Origin: Fagopyrum homotropicum
Taxonomy: Eukaryota > Streptophyta > Magnoliopsida > Caryophyllales > Polygonaceae
Length of the DNA: 64,000 bases
Direction of reading: 5' to 3'
NCBI GenBank assembly: GCA_033239125.1
Contig: BSWB01000003.1
Location: 111,620,320 to 111,684,319 of the forward strand
The notes beneath the pieces were generated by a model. That model searched no databases. It was not told the origin of the DNA and was given only the letters and a program-made list of their open reading frames with translations. Shown in pieces: positions 24,543 to 35,469 of the stretch. Both the position numbers and the translations under genes were made by a program. The first letter of the stretch is position 1. Each line of letters opens with the position of its first letter.

Positions 24543-24962
24543 GTGATAGACGAATCATTTCGAACCGTTTAAGATGGTCTCGCATCTTGGGATAGAGGAA
24601 TTCAGCTATTATGCTGATGAGGGGAAGGAGAATGGGTGATGGTTGTCATTGTTTTGTGTTTTGAGAACTGTAGGTCTATTTTGTTGTATGTGTGGAATGA
24701 CAGTTAATGGTTACTGCATTTGTCAGGATATATTTTATATATATAGTTTATAGCTTCTTTAGACTGTTGCCAAAATGATTTGGTAGCCTCATTTAGAATG
24801 GAGGGATATTGTTCATTCTTATGTGATAAGGAAACTCTGAACTAGAAGCAGGTAAAGCAAGTGTTGGTGATGGTTCTTTCAAATTCTAGGACGTTTAAAT
24901 ACTTTTTTAAGGCCTGGTTTGTTTGAAAGGTAACCTCTGCAAACAGAATTAGGAAGTACGGC
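24543..24962 (+). other. Helicase 3' UTR and downstream flank
   Basis: AT-rich sequence after the stop codon, with TATATATATAG near 24735-24745. No canonical AATAAA is obvious, and the poly-A site is not set. Confidence 0.4.
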
Positions 24963-25735
24963 TAAGGGTGTAATTCGAGCGGCTCGAGTGGAGCCCTTAC
25001 ATGTTCGAATTAGCCTTGTCTAGAAACAAGCTGAGCCCAACAAGCTGATGTTTATGTTTGATTAGATGCAAACATCAACAATAAACTTTTTGCAATAACA
25101 CATGAATAATACACACGATATCCAGTATGACGAGCTGCATTTCTTGCCGCTTTGCCGGATGTCTCCACCTCTTTAAATCCGATGAGTTCCAGTCCGTCCC
25201 TCTTCCAATCTTCTCAGATCTCTTCGCTGTTAGAGGTGGGAGGAGTTAGGAAGAATAAGGAAATTGGAGATAGAGGAAGAACGGAAGAAGTGGAAGAAGA
25301 ATACCTGTGAAAGTGAAGCTTGAGACGTAAAAACATCCTCGCTAATGTCGCCATTGAATCTCTGTTCCTTCGGCTTGGATCTGGGAACTAAGAAAAGTTA
25401 AAGAGAACGGCTACCAAATCCTGAGGGACTCTTAAGTCCAAATTCAGATAAGGAATAATGGTGGATATATGAGAGATAATAAAATTGACATCGAGGTAGA
25501 ATCCTAGAAGGTAGACAGACAACAAGTTGTGTTGCCAACCACTTCTGAATAACAAACCAAATCTATAACTAAAAAGTAAAATATATATTAAGAATTTAGG
25601 GTATTTTCGTAATATTTGTAACTTTAAGCGAGCCGCTTGTATTCGGGTCGGGCTCGTTGCGAGCTCAAATTCAGGTTCATATTCAGCTCGTTTTATAAAA
25701 ATGAACGAGCCCGAGCCGAGCTGCTCGATCTATGA
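24963..25735. mobile_element. hAT-like non-autonomous relic
   Basis: The left end, GGGTGTAATTCGAGCGGCTCGAG, and the right end, GAACGAGCCCGAGCCGAGCTGCTCGA, are inverted relatives rich in GAGC/GCTC words, a familiar plant non-autonomous pattern. The middle holds no recognisable gene. Exact ends and target duplication are unclear. Confidence 0.45.
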
Positions 25736-27090
25736 TAGAGACCTACATAGGGAATAATAAGTTTCTTTCTAGTACGGTTGAAGCATAATTATTTTGATCA
25801 AATTTATGGATGATTTTCGGTATCCAAACAATTATATTTTGAAAGAATTGGGTAAAATAAGCTCTTTTTTATGGGCTTTTGTTTTGTGTACCCCTCTAAT
25901 TTTTACCACTCTAATTAACTTACCACTATTACTGTATAAAAGATATATTTACTTAATGAGTTTATGCTATGAGTACTTTAAATAGAGTAATAGTGGTAAA
26001 ATGCATAGTTAACCATTTTACCCTTATGTTTTTGCGGTATCCAAATAACTATTGCTTTCATCCCGTTGTTCTTATCTAGGCCTTCATCCATGACGGAAAC
26101 ATAACTCTACTAGCAAACACACCGACTCCCATTATTGCTTCCATGCCATTCATCAATTTGTATGCCCGTCTCATGCCTTCTATTTGACCAATGAAGAATT
26201 ACGTATGTGGTGGAAACACCCGTGTCGTAAGTTACGGTTCATCTTATATTTTTAGAAATTAGCGTTTTGGTGTCAGCTCATGTTTTGTCTTCCGATCTTG
26301 ACCACCCATCAAACCATTATCCGTCACCATTATCACCCCTTACCGGCAACTTATACACCATTAGGGTTGTTCAAGTCCATACCGAACCAAGTGTTCCGGG
26401 TCCGGACTGAAGGACCAAATTTTTTAGAAATACGGATCGGGGGCCGGACCTGGACCGGAATTTCGGCTTGACACGGGTCCGTCTAATACCTTTTTCCTAA
26501 TATTTTTTAATATACACAACCCTACAATATAGTGGGTCTTGTAAGTCTTTGCTAGATTTAAGGCCCACACTTCATCCCTTATCAAATAACACCCATTTTT
26601 GCGTCTTTTTCACCCCCATTCTTTCAATTCCTTCACCTTTTGGGCATAATTACAGAGCTTATCGGCTTATTCCTTCCCTTTTGTGTTTTGAAGATCTATC
26701 GGTTACTTTATGTCATTCTAGGCATTTGGGGATTGTAAATGAAACTATTTGTGACAGAATGACCTCATACACACTAAGGGTCTTTTTGCGGTCAAAGAAG
26801 TCAAGGTCAAGACGGAAATGAGTGAGGTCCAAGAGTGAAGACGAAATTACATCGGGAATTATGCCGGCCGATCAACAGGACCCACCTTGGCCGATTGATT
26901 GAAGTTCATTCACCGACACATGACTCGCACATGACCCACCTTGGCCGATCGACGATGCTCAATTCGACGCCTATGTTTCATCCCTTTCCTTTTAGTTTGG
27001 GCTATATTTTAGCCCCTTTATATGGACATTTTTGCTTTGTAGTTATCCATTAGGGACAAATCCTATCATATTAGAAGTTATGATTTGGTA
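25736..27090. other. Intergenic, unrecognised
   Basis: No gene is supported. A stretch at about 26363-26480 (GGGTTGTTCAAGTCCATACC ... ACGGGTCCG) looks like the end of a non-autonomous hAT-type element, and a similar end occurs at about 28353-28435. The phrase ACCCACCTTGGCCGATYGA occurs twice, at 26880 and 26935. Confidence 0.4.
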
Positions 27091-27309
27091 GATTTGATAA
27101 GAGAAGATTGGTGAAAGAAGGTATTTTTTGTATTTTAGATACAAATTAGGCACCCTAATTTTAACAATAAAAAATAAAGATAAATGAGTTGAATAATCAT
27201 TAAAAGAGGAAAGATTTAAAAATTCTTCTCTCTCCTATTAATAATCAATTAAATTTTATTTTTGTTATATCGGGTAACTAAATATTCTTATTTCTCCTAT
27301 TAATTATAT

Positions 27310-28015
27310 AAGTAAAAGATTGTGTAGAAGATAGGATTCGAACTCTGGACGAGTTGTCCTTCCCTCCCACCCTTATACCAGTTGGACTAATTAAACTTTG
27401 TGTATTATTTTGATGATACACAATATTAATACACAATTTCAATTATACAATATTTATACATAATTTCAAATACACAATATTAATAAATAAAAGACTTGTG
27501 TAACCAAAACCTTGTGTACGAAATACCTTTCACTGAATTTCTTTTCCTGAATAATATGTAGGTACATTATGTATACTCGAGTCATTTTATATCGCTCGAG
27601 TATTTCGTACACAAGGTTTTTGGTTACACAAGTCTTTTATTAACATTATGTATTTGAAATTATGTATCACTATTGTGTAATTGAAATTGTGTATGCTCGA
27701 GTATTTCGTACACAAGGTTTTTTGTTACACAAGTCTTTTATTTATTAACATTATGTATATGAAATTATGTATCACTACTGTGTAATTGAAATTGTGTATG
27801 CTCGAGTATTTCGTACACAAGGTTTTTTGTTACACAAGTCTTTCATTTATTAATATTATGTATTTGAAATTATGTATCACTATTGTGTAATTGAAATTGT
27901 GTATCATCAAAAAAAATATACAAAGTTTAATTAGTCCAACTGGTATAAGGTCGGGAGGGAGGGGCAACTCGTTCAGAGTTTGAATCCTACATTCTACACA
28001 ATCTTTTATTTATAT
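27310..28015. repeat. Inverted repeat with tRNA-like ends and a triplicated unit
   Basis: The outer ends are inverted copies of a tRNA-like head. The right end (plus) reads TTAGTCCAACTGGTATAAGG at about 27930, like an A box, then GAGTTTGAATCC at about 27977. The left end (minus strand) has the same A-box-like words and GAGTTCGAATCC, a full B-box match. Between them, a unit of about 100 bp beginning CTCGAGTATTTCGTACACAA occurs three times in tandem (27595, 27696, 27801), while the inverted left arm has one unit (about 27420-27530). It may be a SINE pair or a transposon that captured a tRNA-derived head. Confidence 0.55.
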
Positions 28016-30156
28016 ATTATAATTAAGAGGAGGGAGAATATAAGGAGAGATTATAATTAAGAGGAGAGAATATAAGGAGAGATTCTAAAAAAATTTTAAT
28101 TACTATTTCCTATTTTAACATATCAGCAAATCCGTTTACATCATTAATTAGGAATCTTTTATTTAATATAGGAGAGAGAATATCTCCAAATTAGGTAATA
28201 TCTATTATTGTTTTCTAATTAATCTTTTTCTACATAATTTTAAGTGCCTACTTTGTCTACACATTACAAAACATACCTATTATATACACAAAAATACGTT
28301 ATGTACCTGCTTAACCAACTCACCCATTTGATAAATCTTAGTAGATCTTAGTAGGGTTGTGCAAAAATGACCTGGACCGGAAACCCGAACTAGACCGGCT
28401 CGGGTCCAATCCGGTCCGGTCAGGATTTTAGGGAGTTAGGGTTATGCTCCAGTGCTTCACACTCAAGACAACTGACACTCCCAAAAGACTTTGGGTGACG
28501 GTGAAGAACGACAACTCTCAATCTCTCGCACCACGATGGCATCCTTCCAGCATCCTTTTGGCTTCCATACCCTATTAACTAGTAAGCATAACCCTCCTCT
28601 TTTAATATATTTACAATTTGTCTTATCATCTTAGCTCTAGCCCTCTCGAGCCCTTCCGACGTCGAACCTCTCGCCTGAGTCACCTCCTATCCTCTTGCCT
28701 CTACCAGACAAACATACCAGAAAATCATACTAGACAAGCATACCAAAAACTCATATCAAACTCATACAAAAAATCATACCAGACTCATACTAGAAACTCA
28801 TACCATAAACCATACCAGACAAACATACCAGAAACTCATACTAAACAAACATACCAGAAATCCATATCAAACTCATACCACAAACCATAACAGACTCATA
28901 CCAGAAACTTATACCAGAAACCATACCAAACAACATACTAGAAACTCATACCAGATAAACATATCAGAACCCCATATCAAACTCGTACTGGAAACCATAC
29001 CAGACTCATACCAAGATCTCATATAAAAACTATACCAGGCAAACATAACAAAAACTCATGCCAGACAAATCATATCAATATACACAAGAAACACATTAAC
29101 AAATCATACTAGAAATGGATCAGACAACAAGAATCGTTGAGCCTTAACCTTTGATTGACCCATTGTGATAATTGAGTCAGGGTTTATAGTGTTTGTGAGG
29201 AAAAAACGAAATGGGAGAGAGAGATTGATCATCGGAGATCGATTGGTGAAGTTGAGAACTAAATTGGGAGAGAGATTGATCGCCGGAGATGTATAGTGGA
29301 AGAGACAATCGAAATGAGAAAGAGATTGACCGTTGGTATGAGAATCAAATGGGAGGGAGAGAAGCGAGCAGTGCAAATGGAAATCAATTATATTGGGTTA
29401 AAATTAAAGGGTCTACGAAACAAAAAAAAAAATATAAAATAGCATATTTAACACAATTTTTTTTTTATCTATCAGCTTTTACACTGGACTTGGAGAGTTG
29501 GAGTTCGCTAAGGATTCTTCAGCATGAATCTAGGAGTTCATCAATCAACCTAAATTGTCTTTCTAAGGGTCTAGTATGGTTGTAAGGTAATATTTTGGGT
29601 TTCTTTAGATCATGAATCTCGCAATGGAGTAACGAATAACCGATCAAAGCGATAATTTGCTCGCTTTAGTTCTCCACCTTCGACATCGCCTCTATAAATA
29701 AATGATCAGCACACACGCGGTTTGACTAGTACATGTGTGTGTGACGAATTCCCCTTTGAGGGACACTTTTGATAATCATTCTATCATCTAACATACAAGA
29801 CGGCCTAGCGGAATGAGAAGCTAAGGCCCATGTCTTGTCCCGGATATTTTTGGCAAGATGCGATCCGCCAGGATCAAGTCCTCTGTCCACCCTAATGAAA
29901 AGAGCAGTAGTTATACTATACAAATTCAGTTCTAACAGAAAAAACAAAGCAATTACATTGCTACTCGTCCTTCTCTCTTTTACAAGCATCCATGAATATG
30001 AATACATGAGTTCTTCAATTGAGTTCCCTATTGAGAAACAGATGTCATATTATGGACCTTATGTCAATTCCTGTCTTACTGATTATTTTTGCCAATAAAA
30101 CTCCTTTAATATCACTTTCGTCTTGAAACTATGAAATTAGAAGCCAATTCCATGCA
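28016..30156. other. Intergenic with a minisatellite
   Basis: No gene is supported. From about 28690 to 29110 there is a degenerate array of short units around CATACCAGAAACTCATACCAGACAAA. Two G/A-rich copies of GGGAGAGAGATTGATC-GGAGAT lie near 29210-29290. The segment 29726-30010 has an open frame on the minus strand without a recognisable domain. Confidence 0.45.
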
Positions 30157-30191
30157 AATTTGATAGTTACCAAGTTGGTAACTATCAAATT
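30157..30191. other. Perfect 35-nt palindrome downstream of the glutaredoxin gene
   Basis: Two 17-nt arms are perfect reverse complements around a single G at 30174 (left arm begins AATTTGATAGTTACC). It lies about 195 nt past the glutaredoxin stop codon, so it may fall within the 3' UTR or at the transcript end. Confidence 0.75.
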
Positions 30192-30385
30192 CCAAAACAG
30201 AGAGATGCATTCATATTTAAAACCACAGATTATTATGCAAATCCAATGCGTTCAAAACCTTTTTATTAGACCATATATTGCACAAGCCAGCCCAACAATC
30301 AGCATACTAAGATTCAATAGATAACTAGAGTAAAACAGAACAATTCAAACCCGTCTTTCCCAATCCACACATGAACTGCATTCCT

Positions 30386-32047
30386 TTAAGCAGTATGCTT
30401 AACTGCTCCAGCTTCAGTCAACAGGGGCACCAGCTTCCCACACTTGTGCATGGCCATGGTCGCTGCAAAGCAAGAGACAACAGGTGGATGCATGAAGAAA
30501 GCCCTTAAAAGGAGATTACTCCAACAATGTTAGGAAAAAAAACATAAAGAGTCGTACCGTCACATCCTCCAATGTGCTTCCCTCCGATGAACACATTTGG
30601 CACAGTCCTCTGTCCAGTCCACTCAGCTAATGCCCCTTGTATCTGGCTTCCATCACCTATAGGTTTATATGTAATGCTTAATTAATGCTGGTCATTGTTA
30701 TTTGACATTTCTTTACAGAGAAGGAGAAACTGAAATAGATTTACACTGCAAGTAGATGCTTGAATGGATATGAAGAGTGAATGATCACGTTGTGCAAAGA
30801 CAGACTTAGATAAGCTGGTTATTGTTATTTGACATAAACGAGTTTCTATAATGGACAAAGGTAATATAAGTGCATATCATATATGAAGCCTACCAAGAGA
30901 GACATAGATATGCTGGTCATTGTTATTTGACATTTCATTATGGAGAAAGAGAAATTGAAATAGATTTACAGTCCAAGTAGATGTTTGAATACATATGAAG
31001 AGTGAATGATCACGTTGTGCAAAGACAGACTTAGATACGCTGGTCATTGTTACTTGACATATACGAGCTTCTATAATGGACAAAGTAATCTAAGTGCATA
31101 TCATATATGAAGCATCCCAAGTTACGAAACCGAAAGCATAGCATTCTATAGATGCTTGTATATAACAATCTTAGTAGAAAGGTATCAAGGAAAGAGGCAT
31201 GTCAAATTTTATATGTCAAGGTTCCTAACTAGAATCATCTAAACCTATCTGGAATAACCCAAAACGATAGTACATCTTAGTGGAAAATTTCCTTGGGAAC
31301 AAATAAAGGAACTCATTCTTCCATGAAGCGGTGTCTATGTCACATTCCTCATCATCATGGCAGTGCTGATTCTACTTTTAATGTACAACCAGACGTGATC
31401 TTGACAAGCAATAGATGCAAATCCTAGTGGGTATGATTCCATGATACTCACAAGTCACTGCTCAGATAAGAGTTTTAATTCATCGATGAACCAGACCAAT
31501 CCATTTTAAGATTGCAATATCATGGCTATAAAGATGCTGATAACCCCAAAATCAGCTAATACAAGAAGAAAACATCCATCAAATGAAGGTACAACCAAAC
31601 GAATGTCACCAGTCACCAAATATTCAATTGCAAATTGGGACAGGCTAAATCCTTATTTACGATAAAATTAGCAGCGGTAATCATACCGATTACGAGAAAG
31701 ATACTGAAATTCCCTAAGAAATCAGATCCCAAGAGTGGGAACAAAACGTCAATGAACCCAAAAAGAATCACAACAACAATTACGCAAGCTTAATTAAATT
31801 ATAGAAGACGAACTTTCAGTGTCCAATTCGATCGCCTTGTAAGTGGCACCAAGATCCGAGAGCAGCTTCTTCACATCCACACAGAAGGGGCAGTAACTCT
31901 TGCTGCAAAAGGAAAAACGGAATCAACGTAAGAAACCTAGAAAATCATCATCCGTGACCCAAACTTGGTGATAGAATAGCTAAAAACGGACCTGAAAACA
32001 ATAACGGAGTTGGTTGAGACCAGTTGTTTCGCCTTCTCCGAAGCCAT
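30386..32047 (-). CDS. GRXC2: Class I glutaredoxin, CPFC active site (GrxC2-like)
   Basis: Small thiol oxidoreductase that uses glutathione to reduce disulfides and mixed disulfides. No signal peptide is visible, so it is likely cytosolic. Four exons on the minus strand with GT-AG borders: 32047-31992, 31902-31814, 30656-30558 and 30462-30386. They total 321 nt, 106 aa, the usual length. The active site is CPFC at residues 23-26 in KSYCPFCVDVKKLL. The glutathione-binding segments TVPNVFIGG (67-75) and GGCD (78-81) are present, as is the C-terminal KLVPLLTEAGA. The ATG at 32045-32047 is the first in frame and gives MASEKAKQLV, matching plant GrxC2. Intron 2 holds a 225-bp tandem duplication. 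A MITE doublet begins about 100 bp upstream of the start codon. Confidence 0.95.
30686..31135. repeat. 225-bp tandem duplication in glutaredoxin intron 2
   Basis: Unit 1 (30686-30910) and unit 2 (from 30911) both start TGCTGGTCATTGTTATTTGA and run in parallel to CATATCATATATGAAGC, with scattered substitutions. Within each unit the phrase GTCATTGTTATTTGACAT is itself repeated, which suggests an older internal duplication. Confidence 0.85.
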
Positions 32048-32146
32048 TTTTGAGTTGTGGTGCTTCCTCTTCTCAAAGCAACTCGACAAATGTTCTTTTA
32101 GGTTAAACCTTTCCCTGTCCCTCTCCTAAAATAAGCCGACGCCATA

Positions 32147-32524
32147 TTATTCAATTTTGCTCACCCCCACTAATAGGAATGCTTCATTATCATTGTTTTT
32201 TACTCTAAAAAAAATACAAAATCAACTATATTTAGCTTTATTAAAAACAATGATAATGAAGCATTCCTATTGGTGGGTAATATCACCCCCTCAAATTGGA
32301 GGGTGAGCAAAATTGGATCCCATGTATTAGGATTCAATTTTGCTCACCCCAACTTTGAGGGGTGTTATTACCCACCAATAGGAATGCTTCATTATCATTG
32401 TTTTTTACTCTAAAAAAAAATACAAAATCAATTATATTTAGCTTTATTAAAAACAATGATAATGAAGCATTCCTATTGGTGGGTAATATCACCCCCTCAA
32501 ATTGGAGGGTGAGCAAAATTGGAT
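32147..32524. mobile_element. Tandem MITE doublet in the glutaredoxin promoter
   Basis: Two near-identical units (about 32150-32317 and 32333-32524) each begin TCAATTTTGCTCACCC and end GGGTGAGCAAAATTGGAT, so each has inverted ends. An 11-bp direct repeat CCGACGCCATA flanks the pair as a whole (32136-32146 and 32525-32535), not each unit. A 9-11 bp duplication suits a Mutator-type MITE. The doublet ends about 100 bp before the glutaredoxin start codon (minus strand). Confidence 0.75.
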
Positions 32525-32539
32525 CCGACGCCATAAGTA

Positions 32540-33085
32540 ACACTGATAGAGGTGCCAAATGGGTCAACGAGTCGGCTCATATCGGGTCCGGGTTGAATGA
32601 GGTCCTAACAAACATGATTGGTTCTAAAGTTGTGTGTCTCAGGTCGGTTTGGATCTGATACTAATTGTTCGGGTTGAAATGAGTTATCGGGTATTTTCGG
32701 TTCTTAAAAGTGATGTCAAACGGGGTTGACGGGTCAAGTTCGGGTCTGGCCGTAACAATCTCGGGTTGGAATCGGGTCGGGTGAAAAAGTGTTCTTGGTT
32801 TTAAGTGGTTTGTTTCGAGTTGGGTCGGTTTGGGTCGGATGCCAATTTTTTGGGTTAAAATGGGTTTTAGGTAGTCTCGGTTCTTTGGTCATAGCAGATC
32901 GGTTTAGTTCGGTTCTCGGGTCATTTCGGATCGGGTTACTTCGGTGTTTTACTCGTTTTGAATAGAGGTGTCAGTTGAGATGGGTCAATCGGGATGAAAG
33001 TCGGATCAAATTATATTCGGGTTGCACAGTTTACAAGAAAAAGATGAGACAACATATGAGAGATGAGAGGAACAAGGGTAAGACG
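32540..33085. other. Intergenic, GGGTT-rich relic
   Basis: Degenerate GGGTCGGGTT/TCGGTTC words without a reading frame. Similar text at about 56440-56830 suggests two decayed copies of one non-autonomous element. Confidence 0.4.
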
Positions 33086-33090
33086 TGGGC

Positions 33091-34891
33091 TGTAACACCC
33101 CAAATTTGCGGGACTCGGGGCGTCACATGAGCTAGGATCTCACAATGGATCATGACCCTAGCCTGACAACAAATACATTGGATCTTACAACAAGACACAT
33201 ATAGATTAAAACCAAATACATAAAACTGTACAATATATACATCAAAAGGGTTTACAACATCACAACCGAGTACAAAACGACAAACCATAACATCCAGGTA
33301 CAAAACATCCCATATCCCAGGAACAACCTTGTGTACGGAAGCCCTCGGCTGATCACCCATCTGGCTCACTCCGCAGTCTTCCTAACCTACAGATCATCCA
33401 CAACACGGTATAAACCGCTAACTAACAAAAATGAATAAGAATGAAGTAATAGCACAAACACACACCAACACATCACAATATGCAATGCCACACACACATC
33501 CATTTATCTTTACTCCAGTTTTTCCATTACTAATTCAACTTATTTTGTGACACGGAGAACCTAAAGAACCCCGTCTCTTCCTCCTTTAACTCAGGTTTTG
33601 CATGGGATCTACCTCCCCTTGAGCTACTAGCTTCCGAGCACATCCTCCACTCTCGGCGAGCTTTGGCAGGCGGTCACCGCCCGGTTATTATACACTTGGG
33701 CCAATTAAGGTAATGAAGTGGTCAATCCAAATCCAATTTAGGTTATAAATGCAACAATCATATGAACACACACACAACCATTACAACCACTCAAATCCAT
33801 AATTGCATGTTAAGTAAGTCCTATGGACTTACCTAAAACTCGTAATCTTGTACCGCGTCACAGTTTCCCCTTGAGGAAACAATCAACGCTTGCATAAGCA
33901 AGGCACACACAATATCAAATGCTGCAAAGGTTATGAGACGTATCTCCTATACCTCATAACCACAACCATCCTATAACCCGGATCTAAACCTCAAGATCCT
34001 CAACAACATACAAGTTCCTAAGGCACAAACCCAACATACATCTCATTAAGCTCATCCTCAACCATACTAGCCTAGCCATATCTAAAGCCAAGACAAAGGA
34101 AAGGAAGGAAGGAAACATACCAACTAGGTATGCCCTGGACACGCACCGGCGAAAGCAAGAGGTGCAAGGCACAACAACAGTGAGGCGCATGGGCGGCTCA
34201 CTGTAGGCGCAGGGGCGACTCACACCCAGGCGCAGGTGCGGATCAACTTAGGCGCAAGGGCGGATGATGTGCAGAAGGTTGGTCTTCGACTTCTCTTCGA
34301 TCTTTCACTTGATCTTCCTCACCACTTCATCAACCAGAACCCAAACATACTCATATATATATACATGTATGAGCATCAAAACGTCCAGGACAGATCCACA
34401 CAAGCCTAAGCTTGTGAATCCTAAGCTAAAGAAGAAAATAACAAGCAAAGAAGAAAGGATGAAGAGGGAGATGAAGAACTTACCACAACTGGGACTAAAA
34501 TAGAAGAAGGATCAACAACAACACTCTACAGCTGGCTCTCTCAGCTCAACAACAACATCTAACATCATCATCATCCAAAGCCAAGCTCAAAACTCTCACA
34601 AGCTCACACAAGATAAAAAATGATCAAGAAGAAGATCCAAAGGAAGAGAGAAAGAGAAGAAGATGAACGTGAGGAGAAGAGGAAGGGTGCAGAAGATGAG
34701 GAAACCCTCATCCAGAAGCAAAAGAGAAGCTTATATAGGAAGCCAACCAAAAGCACGGGTCAAGGGTCAACAAAGACGGTTGCAGCCGCACAAATCCATA
34801 GGGGCGGATCTAGTGAGGCACAAGGGCGGCTCACAGAGCTCGCAAGGGCGGCTCAGCCAGACTCAGCACCTAAAAGACTAAGACTCTTACA
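33091..34891 (-). repeat. 3' LTR of the Tekay-like element
   Basis: 1801 bp; in window orientation it starts TGTAACACCCC and ends CTCTTACA. A minus-strand TATA (TCCTATATAA, 34729-34738) lies about 150 bp inside the U3 end. GC-rich GGGCGGCTCA-like words cluster upstream of it (34798-34860) and again in the transcribed part (34184-34265). Confidence 0.88.
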
Positions 34892-35469
34892 TCACACTCC
34901 CCTAAAAACAAGTTTCGTCCCGAAACTTGCATGATCCCAAATCCTCTCTGACCCATATGCCGAGGTATAACACACTCTCTCTCGGAGGCATCACATCTCC
35001 GCTCCTAAGGTCACAACCTATAACATTCTATAATCTGAAAGCACAACATGGAGGAATCATCACTCCAGCAACACCATCACACACTCTAAACAAGGCATAG
35101 AGAAAAACCATCTTTAGCCAACTATAACCACATCACAAGACATGGAGGAAAACCGTCTCCAGCCAAAACGTACGCATAACACAACTACGTGGAGGAAAAC
35201 TGTCTCCACTCACACTATGTCCATCAACAAAAGCATGGAGGAATAACCATCTCCAACTAATCCTAATCATATCACAATAGCATGGAGGAAAGAACCATCT
35301 CCAACTATACCTAACTCGCGCTAGCAAACACGATCTAAAAGATCATATGCACACATCACAACTAGCACGAAAACACAACATATCACATAAATAAATAACA
35401 TACACTCACCAAGATAGCACTAAGATCTACACGTGGATCCTACAGGTGTATCTATCTCGGCATAAAACT

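Noticed and set aside
27595..27905. CRISPR-like array
   Set aside because: The units are about 100 bp with no spacer structure, in a plant nuclear context; this is a tandem duplication.
29726..30007. Minus-strand open frame RVDRGLDPGGSHLAKNIRDK
   Set aside because: I suspected organelle-derived DNA but could not match it to any organelle gene; left unassigned.
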